Source: Firmicutes bacterium UBA1047
GTDB lineage: Bacteria > Bacillota > Clostridia > Tissierellales > Sedimentibacteraceae
Length of the DNA stretch: 5,546 nucleotides
Direction: 5' to 3'
Assembly (NCBI GenBank): GCA_002316585.1
Contig: DCDU01000100.1
Location: forward strand, 9,307-14,852
Part shown: positions 1 through 5,546 of the stretch, one piece after another
Layout of the letters: every line of letters starts with the position of its first letter
How positions within the stretch are numbered: the stretch's first letter is position 1
The notes under the pieces: generated by a model
The model's input: only the letters and a program-made list of their open reading frames with translations
What the model was told of the DNA's origin: nothing
Database searches by the model: none
Position numbers and translations under genes: made by a program

Positions 1-185
1 TTGTTAAATTCAACGGTGCTTCCTTCCTGAGAAACATTTATAACTTTATTCTTAACAACTCCCGTATAGGAACCGTCCTCTTCCTTATTCCATCTGAAGC
101 ATTGTCCGCAGTCAAAAATATGAGTTAAATTAAAATCCTTGGCACCATGAACAGTGATTTTATTATCATCTTTTTTAATATTCAT
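1..185 (-). CDS. ogg: 8-oxoguanine DNA glycosylase (OGG family), N-terminal part, cut by window edge
   Basis: The window holds the first 61 codons; the rest lies beyond base 1. The translation contains FNLTHIFDCGQCFRW at about residues 18-32, the signature of the N-terminal OGG domain (OGG_N) found in OGG1-type glycosylases, including the clostridial enzymes. Known family members excise 8-oxoguanine paired with cytosine and usually cut the AP site through a Lys/Asp pair in a helix-hairpin-helix domain. That domain is not visible here, so catalytic competence cannot be judged. The ATG at 185 is chosen because an AGGTGGG Shine-Dalgarno sits 6 bases upstream and the homologous domain begins a few residues in. 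The gene follows the TPR-like gene by 11 bp and is probably the third gene of a topB operon. It could be annotated more loosely as a DNA-3-methyladenine glycosylase-family protein; the CGQCFRW motif favours OGG. Confidence 0.9.
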   Translation of the reverse strand, partial: MNIKKDDNKITVHGAKDFNLTHIFDCGQCFRWNKEEDGSYTGVVKNKVINVSQEGSTVEFN

Positions 186-191
186 TATTAT

Positions 192-198
192 CCCACCT
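192..198 (-). promoter_or_regulatory. Ribosome binding site of the glycosylase gene, overlapping the upstream stop codon
   Basis: On the minus strand AGGTGGG lies 6 bases before the glycosylase ATG. Its first bases (AG) are also the last two bases of the TAG stop of the TPR-like gene (199-197). A ribosome terminating on the upstream gene would cover this site, which suggests translational coupling. The sequence and spacing are seen directly; coupling is inferred. Confidence 0.75.
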
Positions 199-835
199 AT
201 AAAAATTCAATAAAGCTTCCGTGACCGTGGGTTTTTGCCTTATTTAGGCACTCCTCGCCCTCTTCTGCCTTTCCTTCAATTTGTAATATTTTACCTGAAA
301 AATAATATCCCATTGCTATTCTGTATTCATTCTTTGTAATTTCAGGCAATAATTTAAAAAACTCTTTGCATTCTGATATTCTGTTGTTGTAATAATCAGA
401 AACAGCATAAATCAATTCAATGGTCACTTTGTTGTAATCCTTTTTATAATATGAGTCAATTGTACTTTTAACTTCTTTTAATATCTCATTGGCTTTTTCC
501 GTATCACCTCTGAAATACAAGCTTAAGAGCATATTATGATAATATACCGCCTGCCAATTGGGAGGGATTTTTTTAACCTTTTCATTTAATATGCTCACAG
601 CTTCGTCAAATCTTCCGGCATACAACAACCCGGTTGTTTTTTGAATATAATTGATATTTCTTTCATTTTCCGTTTGAAATTTTAACAGAAGCTTATCTAC
701 CTCAGCAATGTATTTTTGAGGACTTTTTTCAACATATAAAAGCTTGTTAAACAGTTCAACCTGATTTTCTAATTTTTTTCTTCTGCTCATCATATAAATA
801 AAATATCCTGCGAATAAAATTAAAATAGGTAACAT
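197..835 (-). CDS. Membrane-anchored TPR-like helical repeat protein, function unknown
   Basis: This 212-residue protein has a single hydrophobic segment at about residues 2-16 followed at once by SRRKK. By the positive-inside rule that puts the C-terminal body in the cytoplasm. There is no lipobox or signal-peptidase site, so the segment is probably an uncleaved anchor. The rest is alpha-helical with tetratricopeptide-like units: about 64-90 (GLLYAGRFDEAVSILNE), 94-122 (LYFRGDTEKANEIL), a weaker pair near 137-166, and 172-203 (GKILQIEGKAEEGEECLNKA). TPR arrays usually bind other proteins, and no catalytic motif is visible. The ATG at 835 has AAGGAG 5 bases upstream. It lies 26 bp after topB and 11 bp before the glycosylase, so the three are probably cotranscribed. 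The partner is unknown, and neighbourhood alone does not show a role in DNA repair. Confidence 0.85.
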   Translation of the reverse strand: MLPILILFAGYFIYMMSRRKKLENQVELFNKLLYVEKSPQKYIAEVDKLLLKFQTENERNINYIQKTTGLLYAGRFDEAVSILNEKVKKIPPNWQAVYYHNMLLSLYFRGDTEKANEILKEVKSTIDSYYKKDYNKVTIELIYAVSDYYNNRISECKEFFKLLPEITKNEYRIAMGYYFSGKILQIEGKAEEGEECLNKAKTHGHGSFIEFL

Positions 836-861
836 TTTTTCTCCTTGGTCAATTATAAATT

Positions 862-3036
862 TTAAAGCTTTAACTTTGCTAAAGCATCTGCCAATGCGGT
901 ATTAATATTTTCATCTGATTTTTTATTTTGTTTAGATAAAAATTTGGCTGCTTCCTTTTTAGAAATTGATGTGCTTTCAGATTCTTTTCTTTTGTTAAAT
1001 GCCGATAGCTTTTCTCTGAAACCGCATTTACATACGAATATTTTGCCCTCACCTTCCCCTTTAAGTTCCAACCTTTTATGACAGTTAGGGCACCTTGCGT
1101 TTGTAATCTGCGAAATTCCTTTCCTATATCCGCATTCTCGGTTTTGACAAATCAACATAGTTCCTTTTTTACCGTTAACCTCCAAAAGGTAATTTCCGCA
1201 GTCCGGGCACTTTTCCCTTGTTTCATTGTCGTGAACAAATTTTTTGTCGCTGCTTTTAATTTCCTTAATAATAAGCTTAGTGTAATTAATTATATCATAT
1301 AGAAATTTATTCTTATCTAAATTACCCTTTGCAATATCATTTAGGTTTTTCTCCCACTTTGCAGTCAATACGGGAGATTTTAAATCTAATGGGGCTAAAC
1401 TAAGCAGCTGCCTTCCCTTGGATGTAGTATAAATGTATTTATCTTTCTTTTCAATTACAAAGCTGTTAAATAATTTATCGATTATATCTGCTCTTGTTGC
1501 AACTGTTCCAAGTCCTCCGGTTTCACCTATTGTCTTTTTTAATTCCTTATCCGCATTTTTCATAAACTTGACAGGATTCTCCATGGCGGACAGCAAGGTT
1601 GCTTCTGTAAATCTTGCAGGCGGCTTTGTTTCTCCAATAGTCTTTTTTATAGAAGAAACTGATATCTCACTGCCTTTATTAAGCTTATTTAATTCATCTA
1701 TGGGATAGTCATCAAGTTCTTCCTCATCTTCATAATTGCCGTATACTTCCTTCCAACCCGCGGACAATGTAATTCTTCCCTTAGAGGTAAATTCCTCATT
1801 GTTAATTTTTGCTGTTATGGTTATTTTTTCATATTCAAAAGGCTTTGACAAAATTGCAAAAAATCTTTTTACAACCAAGTCATATATTTTTCTTTCCCGG
1901 TCTGACAAATCGTTTAAAATTACGGTTTGTTCCGTTGGTATAATGGCATGATGGTCGGAAACCTTGGAGTTATTGACAAAGTTTTTGTTGGATTTTATGG
2001 GGTTGGAGCTTATCCTGAATCCTATTTTTGAATAAGGACCCACGCTTGCAGCTCTGACTCTGTCTTTTAATGTTTCCACTATATCATCTGTCAAATACCT
2101 TGAATCGGTTCTTGGATATGTCAGCACCTTATGTCGCTCATACAAGGATTGCATTACCGATAGTGTTTCCTTTGCCGAAAATCCGTAAATATTGTTTGCA
2201 TCTCTTTGCAGCTCTGTCAAGTCATACAAAGGAGGTGAATAAGCAAGAGCTTTTCTCTTTGATATGTCTATAATTTTAAGTTTTTTATTTTTAATGCTGT
2301 TTATAGTATTATCGCATTTATCTTCGTTAAATGTCCTTGTGTCCTTATTTTTATCATGCCACGTAAACTTAAAACCGCCTGTTAAAGCTTCAATTCCATA
2401 ATATTGTACAGGTTTAAAATCTCTTATTTCATCTTCCAATGCCGCAATCATTGCAATGGTCGGAGTCTGCACTCTGCCGCATGAAAGCTGGGCATTGTAT
2501 TTAGATGTCAACGCTCTTGTTGCATTAATGCCGACAACCCAATCAGCTTCAGAGCGCGCTAAAGCAGATGCATAAAGATTATCATACAATCTGCCGTCCT
2601 TTAGGTTGTTGAATCCATCCTTGATTGCCTTATCCGTCACCGATGAAATCCACAGCCTTTTTAAAGGCTTTTTAACATCAGCCTTCTCAATTATCCATCT
2701 TGCAACCAATTCACCTTCTCTTCCTGCATCAGTTGCAATTACTATTTCTGAAACGTCTTTTCTGTGCATCAGGCTTTTTACCGTATTAAACTGTTTTCTT
2801 GTCTGTTTAATCACTTCTGTTTTCATTGTTTTTGGGATTATGGGCAGGACGTCCAATTCCCAACGTGCATATTTTGAATCGTAGCCTTCAGGGTCTGCCA
2901 ATGTTACTAAGTGGCCCAAAGCCCAGGTAACAATATACTTGCTTCCTTCAATAAAACCATTGCCTGATTTATTACAATTTAAAACCCTTCCTACATCCTT
3001 GCCTACCGAAGGTTTTTCTGCTAAAACCAATATCAT
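862..3036 (-). CDS. topB: DNA topoisomerase III (type IA)
   Basis: The 724-residue protein is a type IA topoisomerase: it cuts one DNA strand through a 5'-phosphotyrosine link and passes another strand, and in bacteria helps resolve replication and recombination intermediates. The TOPRIM domain starts with LAEKPSVGKD (Glu7, Lys8) and carries ATDAGREGE at 101-109 with Asp103. QLSCGRVQTPT (183-193) and the active-site box LTYPRTDSRYL (305-315) follow, with Tyr307 the likely nucleophile and Arg309 beside it. KPPARFTEATL (471-481) and GLGTVATRADII (508-519) are further family boxes. The C-terminus has two zinc-ribbon-like cysteine sets: C610, C613, C630, C635 and C649, C652, C669, C671. A charged tail ends in NTALADALAKLKL. 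Length and motifs match the Bacillus-type TopB as I remember it, so it appears full length. AGAGGA lies 7 bases before the ATG. It is probably the first gene of its operon. Confidence 0.98.
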   Translation of the reverse strand: MILVLAEKPSVGKDVGRVLNCNKSGNGFIEGSKYIVTWALGHLVTLADPEGYDSKYARWELDVLPIIPKTMKTEVIKQTRKQFNTVKSLMHRKDVSEIVIATDAGREGELVARWIIEKADVKKPLKRLWISSVTDKAIKDGFNNLKDGRLYDNLYASALARSEADWVVGINATRALTSKYNAQLSCGRVQTPTIAMIAALEDEIRDFKPVQYYGIEALTGGFKFTWHDKNKDTRTFNEDKCDNTINSIKNKKLKIIDISKRKALAYSPPLYDLTELQRDANNIYGFSAKETLSVMQSLYERHKVLTYPRTDSRYLTDDIVETLKDRVRAASVGPYSKIGFRISSNPIKSNKNFVNNSKVSDHHAIIPTEQTVILNDLSDRERKIYDLVVKRFFAILSKPFEYEKITITAKINNEEFTSKGRITLSAGWKEVYGNYEDEEELDDYPIDELNKLNKGSEISVSSIKKTIGETKPPARFTEATLLSAMENPVKFMKNADKELKKTIGETGGLGTVATRADIIDKLFNSFVIEKKDKYIYTTSKGRQLLSLAPLDLKSPVLTAKWEKNLNDIAKGNLDKNKFLYDIINYTKLIIKEIKSSDKKFVHDNETREKCPDCGNYLLEVNGKKGTMLICQNRECGYRKGISQITNARCPNCHKRLELKGEGEGKIFVCKCGFREKLSAFNKRKESESTSISKKEAAKFLSKQNKKSDENINTALADALAKLKL

Positions 3037-3060
3037 ATTTCTTTCCTCTGTTTTTTCTTT

Positions 3061-3089
3061 ATTGTATCATAATAAGTCAAATTAATAAA
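3061..3089 (-). promoter_or_regulatory. Probable extended -10 promoter for the topB operon
   Basis: On the minus strand TGATACAAT (3069-3061) matches an extended -10 element, TGn followed by a TATAAT-like hexamer (TACAAT, 3066-3061). The region 17 bases upstream (TTTATT, 3089-3084) is a poor -35, which extended -10 promoters tolerate. Transcription would start near 3054 and leave a leader of about 17 bases before the topB ATG. The site lies just downstream of the terminator of the preceding unit, as expected for an independent promoter. This is prediction by eye in very AT-rich sequence. Confidence 0.5.
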
Positions 3090-3104
3090 ATATATTTTAA
3101 AATT

Positions 3105-3129
3105 AAAAAAAGAAACCGCGAAGGTTTCC
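3105..3129 (-). terminator. Rho-independent terminator of the AtuA-DUF4387-symporter unit
   Basis: Read on the minus strand, GAAACC, a 5-base loop TTCGC and GGTTTC form a perfect 6-bp stem (3112-3117 with 3123-3128), extendable by one G-U pair. A run of seven T (3111-3105) and further AT-rich sequence follow at once. It begins about 40 bases after the symporter stop codon, the right place and orientation to end that transcript. The stem is short, so some read-through into topB is possible. Confidence 0.85.
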
Positions 3130-3167
3130 GGAAGATCGGTTGTCTGTCATTTTGAAGACGAAGCCAC

Positions 3168-4562
3168 CTACAGCTCATAACGGCGCAAAACGGATTTTCT
3201 GCTTCCTGCAATTGCTATAACCGCACTTACGCTAACTCCTATTATTAGCGGATCAATATTTAAATTCAAAAAAATTTCACAAGTCAAAAATGATGCAAAT
3301 CCCAAAACACTTGATAGTATTGCATATTTGCTGCTGACTTTTCCCTTGAAAAACAAGGCAGTAATCATTGGAGTCAGCAATACAGTCGCCCTTAATCCCA
3401 TTGACATAAATCCCCATGTCAACACTGCAGATTTTAAATTTCCTAATGTGAACATTGCAGAAACCGCTAAGGATATAAGTATAACCACCCTTGTAACCGA
3501 CAGTTCTTTCTTGCTGTCCGCATTTTTATTTATATACTTCTTATAAATATCATTAGTTATTATCGCCCCGAATCCAAGTGCCATACCTGAGCCGGTGCCT
3601 ACCAATGCTATTAATAATGTTGCTAATATTGCTCCCCCGATAAAGGGAGGCATATTATATATTATAAAAAGAGGAAAAGCCTGTCCGGAAACTATATTCG
3701 GAAAATTAATCCGCATATACAGACCGATTAATATACCTCCGATACCTATAGGCGGTATTAACACCGAACTTATAAGAGTACCTTTTATGGAAGCATTGTT
3801 GCTTTTACCCGATAAAACTGCCTGAATATATGTCTGTGTAGACAAAACTCCGAAAACAACAGATAAAAATGCTCCTCCGTCAATTCCCATACCTCTTGAA
3901 AATAAATTGAAATATTTATCATGAGGAAGAGAGCCATAAACTTCAGTAAATCCTCCCGACAGCTTAATTGCCAAGACAGCGCATAGTATAACTGAAATAT
4001 ATATTAGTATAAGTTTAATAACACCTAAAACTCCGGTGCTTAAAACCCCTCCAAAAATTACATAGCATGCCATTAGAATTACGCTTATTATTGCGCTTAA
4101 TTCAGGGCTTAAGCCAAACATGGATGACAAAAGAGAATTTGCCGCCAAGATTTGTGCAACAATATTAATCATTATACCGAAGGATGCCAAAGCAGATGTA
4201 ATTATGCCGGATTTTTGTCCGTATTCATTGGTTATTATCTGCTGAATTGTATTGCATTCGCTTTTTCGCAGAGGCTTTGCAAATATTGCTCCAAGCAGCA
4301 AACATCCTACCCCTGCGCCTATAGTAAACCACCATGCCGAGAATCCGTTTGTAAAGGCAAGCTGTGCCGTACCGATAGTTGATGAGCCTCCGACCAATGT
4401 GCCTATTATTGTTCCCGAAACTAATGCTGAACCTGCATTATGACCTCCGCTCGAAAAATCCTTTGCGTTCTTTACCTTCCTTCCTGTAAAAATTCCTATA
4501 AATATAATAACAGATAAGGTTATAATGCTCCCTAAAATATGAAAAAATGACAGCTGTCCCAT
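3168..4562 (-). CDS. Sodium:solute symporter family (SSS) transporter, substrate unknown
   Basis: This 464-residue protein is almost entirely hydrophobic, with about 13 plausible membrane helices (roughly 8-26, 44-66, 75-95, 119-146, 152-174, 178-200, 229-249, 262-282, 307-330, 358-375, 380-404, 411-432, 437-453), the usual number for the LeuT-fold SSS family. Family-like segments include LVGGSSTIGTAQLAF (56-70, where the first core helix is broken in this fold), KPLRKSECNTIQQII near 96-110, and GTGSGMALGFGAIITNDIY at 322-340, which lines up with the family's Na+-site helix and its T-x-D-I-Y ending. Known members use the Na+ gradient to import sugars, amino acids, carboxylates or pantothenate. 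The sequence does not tell which. AGGAG lies 8 bases before the ATG. The position after AtuA and DUF4387 genes suggests it imports the substrate of that pathway; this is inference. The intergenic inverted repeat may set its level relative to the upstream genes. Confidence 0.93.
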   Translation of the reverse strand: MGQLSFFHILGSIITLSVIIFIGIFTGRKVKNAKDFSSGGHNAGSALVSGTIIGTLVGGSSTIGTAQLAFTNGFSAWWFTIGAGVGCLLLGAIFAKPLRKSECNTIQQIITNEYGQKSGIITSALASFGIMINIVAQILAANSLLSSMFGLSPELSAIISVILMACYVIFGGVLSTGVLGVIKLILIYISVILCAVLAIKLSGGFTEVYGSLPHDKYFNLFSRGMGIDGGAFLSVVFGVLSTQTYIQAVLSGKSNNASIKGTLISSVLIPPIGIGGILIGLYMRINFPNIVSGQAFPLFIIYNMPPFIGGAILATLLIALVGTGSGMALGFGAIITNDIYKKYINKNADSKKELSVTRVVILISLAVSAMFTLGNLKSAVLTWGFMSMGLRATVLLTPMITALFFKGKVSSKYAILSSVLGFASFLTCEIFLNLNIDPLIIGVSVSAVIAIAGSRKSVLRRYEL

Positions 4563-4599
4563 TTATTAAGCTCCTATTGATAGATTCTATGTTAATAAT

Positions 4600-4631
4600 T
4601 ACTATGCCGCAACAACAGTTGCGGCATAGTA
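4600..4631. repeat. Perfect 14-bp inverted repeat (stem-loop) between the DUF4387 and symporter genes
   Basis: Positions 4600-4613 and 4618-4631 are exact reverse complements (TACTATGCCGCAAC on the minus strand) around a 4-base loop, giving a GC-cored hairpin in otherwise AT-rich sequence. It starts 8 bases past the DUF4387 stop codon. No clear T-run follows on either strand (ATTATTAAC on the minus side), so it is not a standard intrinsic terminator. It could be a partial terminator, an RNA-stabilising or processing hairpin that sets symporter expression, or, since it is a DNA palindrome, a repressor operator. The structure is seen directly; the role is open. Confidence 0.8.
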
Positions 4632-4638
4632 CGATTTC

Positions 4639-4959
4639 TTATACAGGAATTTCTATATCAAGCAGCGGTGGATACTGCTGACATCCGAATACATCTCCTT
4701 CACCGGGGCTTCCGCTGGGCTGCAGCCTTTTAATGGTAAACTTGATGGCATATCCCGGATCAAACTCTACAAAATCAGAAATTCTGTCGATATCTATTTT
4801 ATAAAGGTCAACTATAAAATCTTTATTTATTACTTTACTATTTTTAACAAATTCATAGTTTTCTTTATCTCTAAATATAATATCAAAAGTAATTCTATCT
4901 GTTCCCGCATTTTTGCTTCTAATTGTTTTTGCTAAGTCAACTAATTTTATTGTTTTCAT
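4639..4959 (-). CDS. DUF4387 family protein (AtuA-associated)
   Basis: The 106-residue protein matches the DUF4387 pattern as I know it: an N-terminal LAKTIRSKNAG (9-19), FDPGYAIKFTIKR (66-78) and the C-terminal block PSGSPGEGDVFGCQQ (81-95) ending in a short hydrophobic strand, LLDIEIP. It has no signal peptide or membrane segment, so it is probably cytoplasmic. No biochemical role is firmly established that I can cite. The family typically occurs beside or fused to AtuA/DUF1446 proteins, which suggests the two form a complex or act in one step. Here the ATG overlaps the AtuA stop codon (TAATG) with AGGTGA 4 bases upstream, so the pair is probably translated at a coupled ratio. Length is typical of the stand-alone form. 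Confidence 0.9.
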   Translation of the reverse strand: MKTIKLVDLAKTIRSKNAGTDRITFDIIFRDKENYEFVKNSKVINKDFIVDLYKIDIDRISDFVEFDPGYAIKFTIKRLQPSGSPGEGDVFGCQQYPPLLDIEIPV

Positions 4960-4969
4960 TATATCACCT
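4957..4969 (-). promoter_or_regulatory. Overlapping stop/start (TAATG) with ribosome binding site inside the AtuA coding end
   Basis: The AtuA stop TAA (4961-4959) and the DUF4387 start ATG (4959-4957) share one base. The AGGTGA Shine-Dalgarno (4969-4964) lies inside the last AtuA codons, 4 bases before the ATG. This arrangement is typical of translational coupling by re-initiation and fits partner proteins needed in fixed proportion. Confidence 0.75.
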
Positions 4970-5546
4970 GCTCTCCTATTTCTACAAGCTTTACGTCAAA
5001 TAATTTTAGAGGATCGTCCACCTCGACAGTATGATTTAATGACCATCTGTATGCAGGTGTAGCGTGTAAAACTTCATCAACTATGAAGGCTGCAGTACCG
5101 GCAGTTCCTTTTACCTCGGGCAACCTTGCATAGAATATTTGCCTTAGACCTGTCATGGTCACTTCTTCTGCCATTTCCTTTGTAGGTGCGATTCCTTGTA
5201 CAACGACGCACAGCTCATGTGATTTAATTTCTTTAACAGGTTCTAAATCACCCATTACTCCATTTTTGCCGTATATTCTATAATGCAGCTCATAGCCATC
5301 TTCCCCAAATCGTTCCTTCACCTGATCCCTTGCCATTTCAATTACCTTGTCAATATGCCTGATTGTATACGGGTCTCTGATTCCGGCTATTCCTATATAC
5401 ATTTCTCCGACCTTTGTTGAGCCTTCTAATTTAACTCTTATTTTGCCTTCAATAGGAATATATTTAGGATTTGTAATTCTTGTAGTTTTTTCATCATATT
5501 GCTCATAAACGCATTCTGACATATCAAGCATACCACCGGCAAAATA
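4959..5546 (-). CDS. AtuA/DUF1446-family protein, C-terminal part, cut by window edge
   Basis: The window holds 195 codons plus the stop; the frame stays open through base 5546. The ATG at 5531 is probably an internal Met: in-frame codons (YFAGG) precede it, it has no properly spaced Shine-Dalgarno, and the family is usually about 450 residues or more. Family-like segments, numbered from that Met, are IAGIRDPYTIRHID (48-61), YGKNGVMGDLEP (87-98), HELCVVVQGIAPTKEMA (105-121) and the end block GTAGTAAF...PAYRWSLNH (about 142-167). The name comes from AtuA of Pseudomonas acyclic terpene (citronellol/geraniol) utilisation, but many homologues in other bacteria are not tied to terpenes and the reaction is not settled. 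Coupling to DUF4387 and an SSS transporter suggests catabolism of an imported, probably small and polar compound. I would not transfer the terpene function. Confidence 0.88.
   Translation of the reverse strand, partial: YFAGGMLDMSECVYEQYDEKTTRITNPKYIPIEGKIRVKLEGSTKVGEMYIGIAGIRDPYTIRHIDKVIEMARDQVKERFGEDGYELHYRIYGKNGVMGDLEPVKEIKSHELCVVVQGIAPTKEMAEEVTMTGLRQIFYARLPEVKGTAGTAAFIVDEVLHATPAYRWSLNHTVEVDDPLKLFDVKLVEIGEQVI

Noticed and set aside
1078..2884. Several plus-strand open frames of 67-92 codons (1078-1302, 1433-1708, 1736-1951, 2070-2273, 2606-2884).
   Set aside because: All lie antisense within topB, whose motifs run through the whole region; they show no recognisable domain and are shadows of the real frame.
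862..3036. Topoisomerase III as a sign of an integrative conjugative element or plasmid.
   Set aside because: Mobile elements often carry topB-like genes, but this one resembles the chromosomal Bacillus-type enzyme, and no relaxase, transfer, integrase or replication gene is nearby.
3075..3080. TTGACT on the minus strand, a good -35 hexamer upstream of topB.
   Set aside because: The TACAAT -10 follows after only 8 bases, and no -10-like hexamer occurs at 16-18 bases (the region reads GAAAAA), so it is probably not used as a -35.
3328..4443. Plus-strand open frames of 63-76 codons opposite the symporter gene.
   Set aside because: They are antisense shadows of a clear membrane-protein coding sequence; their compositions are reflections of its hydrophobic codons.
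4563..4599. A separate promoter for the symporter gene in the gap after the inverted repeat.
   Set aside because: I found no convincing -35/-10 pair in the 37 bases before the ATG; AT-richness alone is not evidence.
5529..5531. ATG at 5531 as the true start of the AtuA-family gene.
   Set aside because: The frame stays open to the window edge, there is no properly spaced Shine-Dalgarno, and 190 residues is far shorter than the family norm; it is an internal Met of a truncated view.

Overview
The window is AT-rich DNA in which every supported gene lies on the minus strand, so transcription runs from high to low coordinates. Low GC, strong AGGAG-type Shine-Dalgarno sites, very short gaps, a Bacillus/Clostridium-type topoisomerase III and a clostridial-type OGG glycosylase all suggest a Firmicute, most likely an anaerobe of the Clostridia. 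I cannot name a genus from the sequence.

There are two transcription units, split by an intrinsic terminator (about 3105-3129) and a probable promoter (about 3061-3089). The upstream unit (5546 down to 3168) holds the C-terminal part of an AtuA/DUF1446-family protein (cut by the window edge), a DUF4387 protein whose start overlaps the AtuA stop as TAATG, and, after a 76-bp gap with a perfect 14-bp inverted repeat, a sodium:solute symporter (SSS family). This looks like a small catabolic cassette: two soluble partner proteins of unresolved chemistry plus a Na+-coupled importer. The substrate cannot be read from the sequence.

The downstream unit (3036 to beyond base 1) holds DNA topoisomerase III (topB), a 212-residue membrane-anchored TPR-like protein, and the first 61 codons of an 8-oxoguanine DNA glycosylase. 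Gaps are 26 and 11 bp, and the glycosylase ribosome binding site overlaps the preceding stop codon. Two DNA-maintenance enzymes therefore flank an uncharacterised anchored helical-repeat protein.

The only gene-free stretches are 3037-3167 (promoter, terminator and a short possible repeat remnant) and 4563-4638 (inverted repeat and symporter leader). I saw no tRNA, rRNA, CRISPR array, insertion sequence or riboswitch. The part least explained by known biology is the AtuA-DUF4387-symporter cassette; the rest is fairly ordinary chromosomal content.
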